Positions 5,567-6,719 of a stretch of DNA of 6,719 nt are shown piece by piece (within the stretch, counting starts at the first letter, position 1; each line of letters begins with the position of its first letter). The DNA is taken from positions 1-6,719 of the forward strand of contig DATESB010000075.1 in NCBI GenBank assembly GCA_035271065.1, in the 5' to 3' direction. The notes under the pieces are model-generated. The model ran no database searches. It saw only the letters and a program-made list of their open reading frames with translations, and had not been told where the DNA came from. Made by a program: the position numbers and the translations under genes. The DNA comes from JAAYYM01 sp035271065. Its GTDB lineage: Bacteria > Bacillota > Clostridia > Lachnospirales > Lachnospiraceae.

Positions 5567-6133
5567 TTATTTCTTTATTAACTGTATAATAGAATTCTCG
5601 TAATCCTGCACCACTTGTGGTGATAGCGCAATCACTCGGCTCCACATTCGAATCCCTTGATATGCATACAGAATCATCGTAATCGCTTCTGAAGTATGTT
5701 CTTCTATGAATTCACCTCTTTGAACACCATATTTCATTAGCCTTTGCCACTTCTGCATTCCCTTTTCATTCAAATCCTCAAACAACTTAGAATCCACCAT
5801 ATTGGCATATTCATAAATCGGCAAACTTAAGGAATCCTGTGGATTCATCATTTCTTCCTTCATTATCTGCATTTCTTCTTTTAGAATATCCATTGCAGGT
5901 ATACCTGCTCCGATACGCTGATCAATCAAGCTCTCGTTGTCGTTGGATAATTCCAGAAAAATCTCTTCAAATATCTCGGCCGTACTTTCATAATGACGAT
6001 AGAGCCCTCCACGACTCAAACCGGTCGCCTCACAGATATCCTTCATTGTCACCTGTGAAAAGCCCTTTTCAGCAAATAGTTTCTTTGCTTCCATGCGAAT
6101 CATTTTCTTGGTCTGCTGTCCTTTTTCTCCCAT
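5567..6133 (-). CDS. TetR/AcrR family transcriptional regulator
   Basis: This 188-residue one-component regulator has the TetR DNA-binding domain at residues about 7-53: QQTKKMIRMEAKKLFAEKGF, then the helix-turn-helix VTMKDICEATGLSRGGLYRHY (28-48) that reads operator DNA as a dimer. The C-terminal 60-188 is an all-helical ligand-binding/dimerisation domain with no recognised specificity. The frame extends to a TTG at 6157, but GGGAGG (6138-6143) stands just upstream of ATG 6133, so ATG 6133 is preferred, although the 4-base spacing is short. Its promoter is overlaid by a large dyad (6164-6221), which strongly suggests autoregulation. The acetyltransferase gene follows 99 bp downstream and may belong to the regulon. 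No efflux pump or other typical TetR target is visible in the window. Confidence 0.93.
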   Translation of the reverse strand: MGEKGQQTKKMIRMEAKKLFAEKGFSQVTMKDICEATGLSRGGLYRHYESTAEIFEEIFLELSNDNESLIDQRIGAGIPAMDILKEEMQIMKEEMMNPQDSLSLPIYEYANMVDSKLFEDLNEKGMQKWQRLMKYGVQRGEFIEEHTSEAITMILYAYQGIRMWSRVIALSPQVVQDYENSIIQLIKK

Positions 6134-6137
6134 ACTT

Positions 6138-6143
6138 CCTCCC
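6138..6143 (-). promoter_or_regulatory. Ribosome binding site supporting the TetR start at 6133
   Basis: GGGAGG on the minus strand lies four bases before ATG 6133. The alternative TTG start at 6157 has no Shine-Dalgarno-like sequence upstream. Confidence 0.7.
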
Positions 6144-6163
6144 GTTGCCTTTGCCAATACGCA

Positions 6164-6221
6164 AAAGAGACACGCGCGTCGCTTATGCTATAAACGCATT
6201 ATGCGACATATGTGTCTCTTT
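6164..6221. promoter_or_regulatory. Large two-part dyad, likely TetR operator pair
   Basis: AAAGAGACAC (6164-6173) is mirrored exactly by GTGTCTCTTT (6212-6221), and GTCGC (6178-6182) by GCGAC (6203-6207), both about centre 6192.5. The 4-bp gaps differ (GCGC and ATAT). Each arm also has its own palindromic core, ACGCGCGT (6172-6179) and ACATATGT (6206-6213), fitting ACnnnnGT. This gives two sites with centres 34 bp apart. One lies inside the promoter spacer, the other just past the predicted transcription start. This arrangement fits binding by two dimers of the adjacent TetR protein; the assignment is inferred. Confidence 0.7.
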
Positions 6222-6259
6222 GTCAAGAAGTTTTTGTAGCATTTGATTTTATAGCATAA
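6183..6259. repeat. 12-bp inverted repeat pair flanking the TetR promoter
   Basis: TTATGCTATAAA (6183-6194) is the exact reverse complement of TTTATAGCATAA (6248-6259), 53 bp apart. The right copy sits in a wider palindrome, TTTTAT-AGC-ATAAAA (6247-6261). The left copy occupies the middle of the TetR dyad. It may be a second regulator site or a repeat linked to the structured element to the right. Confidence 0.45.
6198..6226 (-). promoter_or_regulatory. Sigma-A promoter of the TetR gene
   Basis: The minus strand reads TTGACA (6226-6221), a 17-bp spacer and CATAAT (6203-6198), eleven of twelve bases to consensus. The predicted start is near 6190, about 57 nt before ATG 6133. The dyad at 6164-6221 covers the spacer, -10 and start. 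CGCATTATGCG (6195-6205), an 11-bp palindrome, covers the -10. Confidence 0.8.
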
Positions 6260-6300
6260 AATGAACTTGAAATTCCGGTTTAGCGTATAAAGGACAGAGG

Positions 6301-6347
6301 ATGATTTCCTTGTCGCCCAATTCTACCGTCTGCAATAAGGAAGTCAT
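6301..6347 (+). repeat. Left hairpin repeat of the structured element
   Basis: ATGATTTCCTT (6301-6311) pairs with AAGGAAGTCAT (6337-6347), with one T-G pair. The loop holds GTCGCC, CTACCGT and GCAAT. Positions 6306-6347 match the reverse complement of 6652-6693 at 36 of 42 bases. CTACCG (6323-6328) is also complementary to CGGTAG at 6364-6369 just downstream, allowing an alternative or pseudoknot pairing. Confidence 0.8.
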
Positions 6348-6421
6348 CTCTACTTCGAACCAGCGGTAGCAAGATTATATTACGGTTTACATAAAGTCAG
6401 TTTTCTGCAGAATTTCAATAG

Positions 6422-6467
6422 AGTGCTATTTTGACATCATTATTGAAAGAAAATAGCACTATTTTTT
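6422..6467 (+). terminator. Hairpin with T-run inside the structured element
   Basis: AGTGCTATTTT (6422-6432) pairs perfectly with AAAATAGCACT (6450-6460), an 11-bp stem with a 17-nt loop, followed by A and six T (6462-6467). By form it is a plus-strand intrinsic terminator, but the stem is A+T-rich, the loop long, and no plus-strand gene lies upstream in the window. It may terminate a small plus-strand RNA starting near 6240-6300. Confidence 0.55.
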
Positions 6468-6491
6468 CTATAATTGGCAGTTTTAACGCAG

Positions 6492-6564
6492 TTATTGAAA
6501 AAAACGTTCAAATGTGACAATATATGGGGATATATGGTGTTTTTAGGGCTTTTTTTATCAATAA
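6492..6564. repeat. Internal 12-bp inverted repeat
   Basis: TTATTGA-A-AAAAA (6492-6504) pairs with TTTTT-A-TCAATAA (6552-6564), 12 pairs with one A-A mismatch, around a loop of 47 bases. TTATTGAAA also occurs at 6440-6448 within the neighbouring hairpin loop. Confidence 0.5.
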
Positions 6565-6651
6565 TGAGACTAAATTATGTCTTTATAGAGAAAAGCAAAA
6601 ATCTCATTGCCGATGTGAAATGTAAAATCGGAAATTAGTAAAAAAGAAAGA

Positions 6652-6698
6652 ATAACTTCCTTATTGCAAACGGTAGCCCTAGGCGACAAGGAAGTTAT
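6652..6698 (-). repeat. Right hairpin repeat of the structured element
   Basis: ATAACTTCCTT (6652-6662) pairs perfectly with AAGGAAGTTAT (6688-6698), an 11-bp stem. It is an inverted copy of 6301-6347. The third stem pair is A-T here and G-C in the left copy, so both partners changed together and the stem is kept. Confidence 0.8.
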
Positions 6699-6719
6699 CT
6701 CTTGACCTTAAGCTATGAA

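Larger units (their letters stand above)
6301..6698. mobile_element. MITE-like structured element bounded by inverted hairpins (outer limits unproven)
   Basis: This stretch and its flanks (6241-6719) contain no credible coding sequence. It is bounded by two hairpin repeats in opposite orientation (6301-6347 and 6652-6698). Resemblance continues weakly outward, AAGGaCA near 6290-6296 against TGaCCTT near 6703-6709. Between them lie an 11-bp hairpin with a T-run (6422-6467), a 12-bp hairpin (6492-6564), a 7-bp pair AATGAGA/TCTCATT (6563-6569, 6602-6608), a 5-bp pair CCGAT/ATCGG (6610-6614, 6627-6631) and an imperfect tandem ATATATGGGG/ATATATGGTG. No target-site duplication is identifiable, and the right border is close to the window end. 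A non-autonomous mobile element is the first reading; a REP/BIME-like pair or a structured RNA are alternatives. Confidence 0.5.

Noticed and set aside
5839..6246. A 135-codon plus-strand open frame over the TetR gene and promoter
   Set aside because: It is antisense to an unambiguous TetR protein and crosses its promoter and operator; its composition is that of a shadow frame.
6261..6290. A nine-codon plus-strand reading frame starting ATGAACTTG
   Set aside because: No ribosome binding site, too short, and no sign of coding.
6640..6719. A T-box or known riboswitch at the right end
   Set aside because: The conserved T-box core and other familiar riboswitch motifs are absent; the structure is explained by the inverted hairpin repeat.
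6301..6719. CRISPR array
   Set aside because: Only two inverted copies of a hairpin exist, with no regularly spaced direct repeats and no cas genes.

Overview
The window looks like chromosome of an anaerobic, low-GC Clostridium-class Firmicute, probably a Lachnospiraceae-type gut bacterium. This is inferred from A+T-rich intergenic DNA, strong AAGGAGG-type ribosome binding sites, near-consensus sigma-A promoters, and an oxygen/peroxide-defence operon of rubredoxin, ferredoxin and rubrerythrin proteins. Every convincing gene lies on the minus strand, so the window reads from right to left.

From left to right by coordinate it holds: (1) the 5' part of a PD-(D/E)XK nuclease/transposase-family gene (Rpn-like, 1-293) behind a foldable leader; (2) a GNAT acetyltransferase lacking its N-terminal third (489-923), abutting (3) a CPBP/CAAX-type membrane protease (860-1813) and (4) a membrane acyltransferase-3 protein (1856-2917) that has its own consensus promoter; (5) a tightly packed operon of a double-rubredoxin protein (4130-4801), a 2[4Fe-4S] ferredoxin-like protein (3619-4125) and rubrerythrin (3086-3622), with a clear promoter at 4857-4885 and a terminator at 3013-3050; (6) a RimJ/RimL-like GNAT (4940-5467); (7) a TetR/AcrR regulator (5567-6133) whose promoter carries a large two-site dyad.

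The last ~480 bases (6241-6719) hold no credible gene. They contain a structured element of about 400 bp bounded by two inverted ~47-nt hairpins whose stems differ by a compensatory base pair, with further hairpins inside. It is best read as a MITE-like or REP/BIME-like element, or a structured RNA locus.

Functionally, the rubredoxin/ferredoxin/rubrerythrin genes form one electron-transfer route that reduces peroxide. The TetR gene is likely self-regulated and may be co-transcribed with the downstream acetyltransferase. The acyltransferase and CPBP protease form a two-gene membrane/envelope unit whose substrate cannot be deduced. Shine-Dalgarno positions revise several starts: the double-rubredoxin gene, the RimJ-like GNAT and the TetR gene start inside their longest open frames, and the CPBP gene uses TTG. 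No CRISPR array, rRNA, tRNA or complete insertion sequence was seen. The most unusual items are the hairpin-bounded element, the two-operator TetR promoter, and the histidine-free double-rubredoxin protein paired with an oddly spaced ferredoxin.
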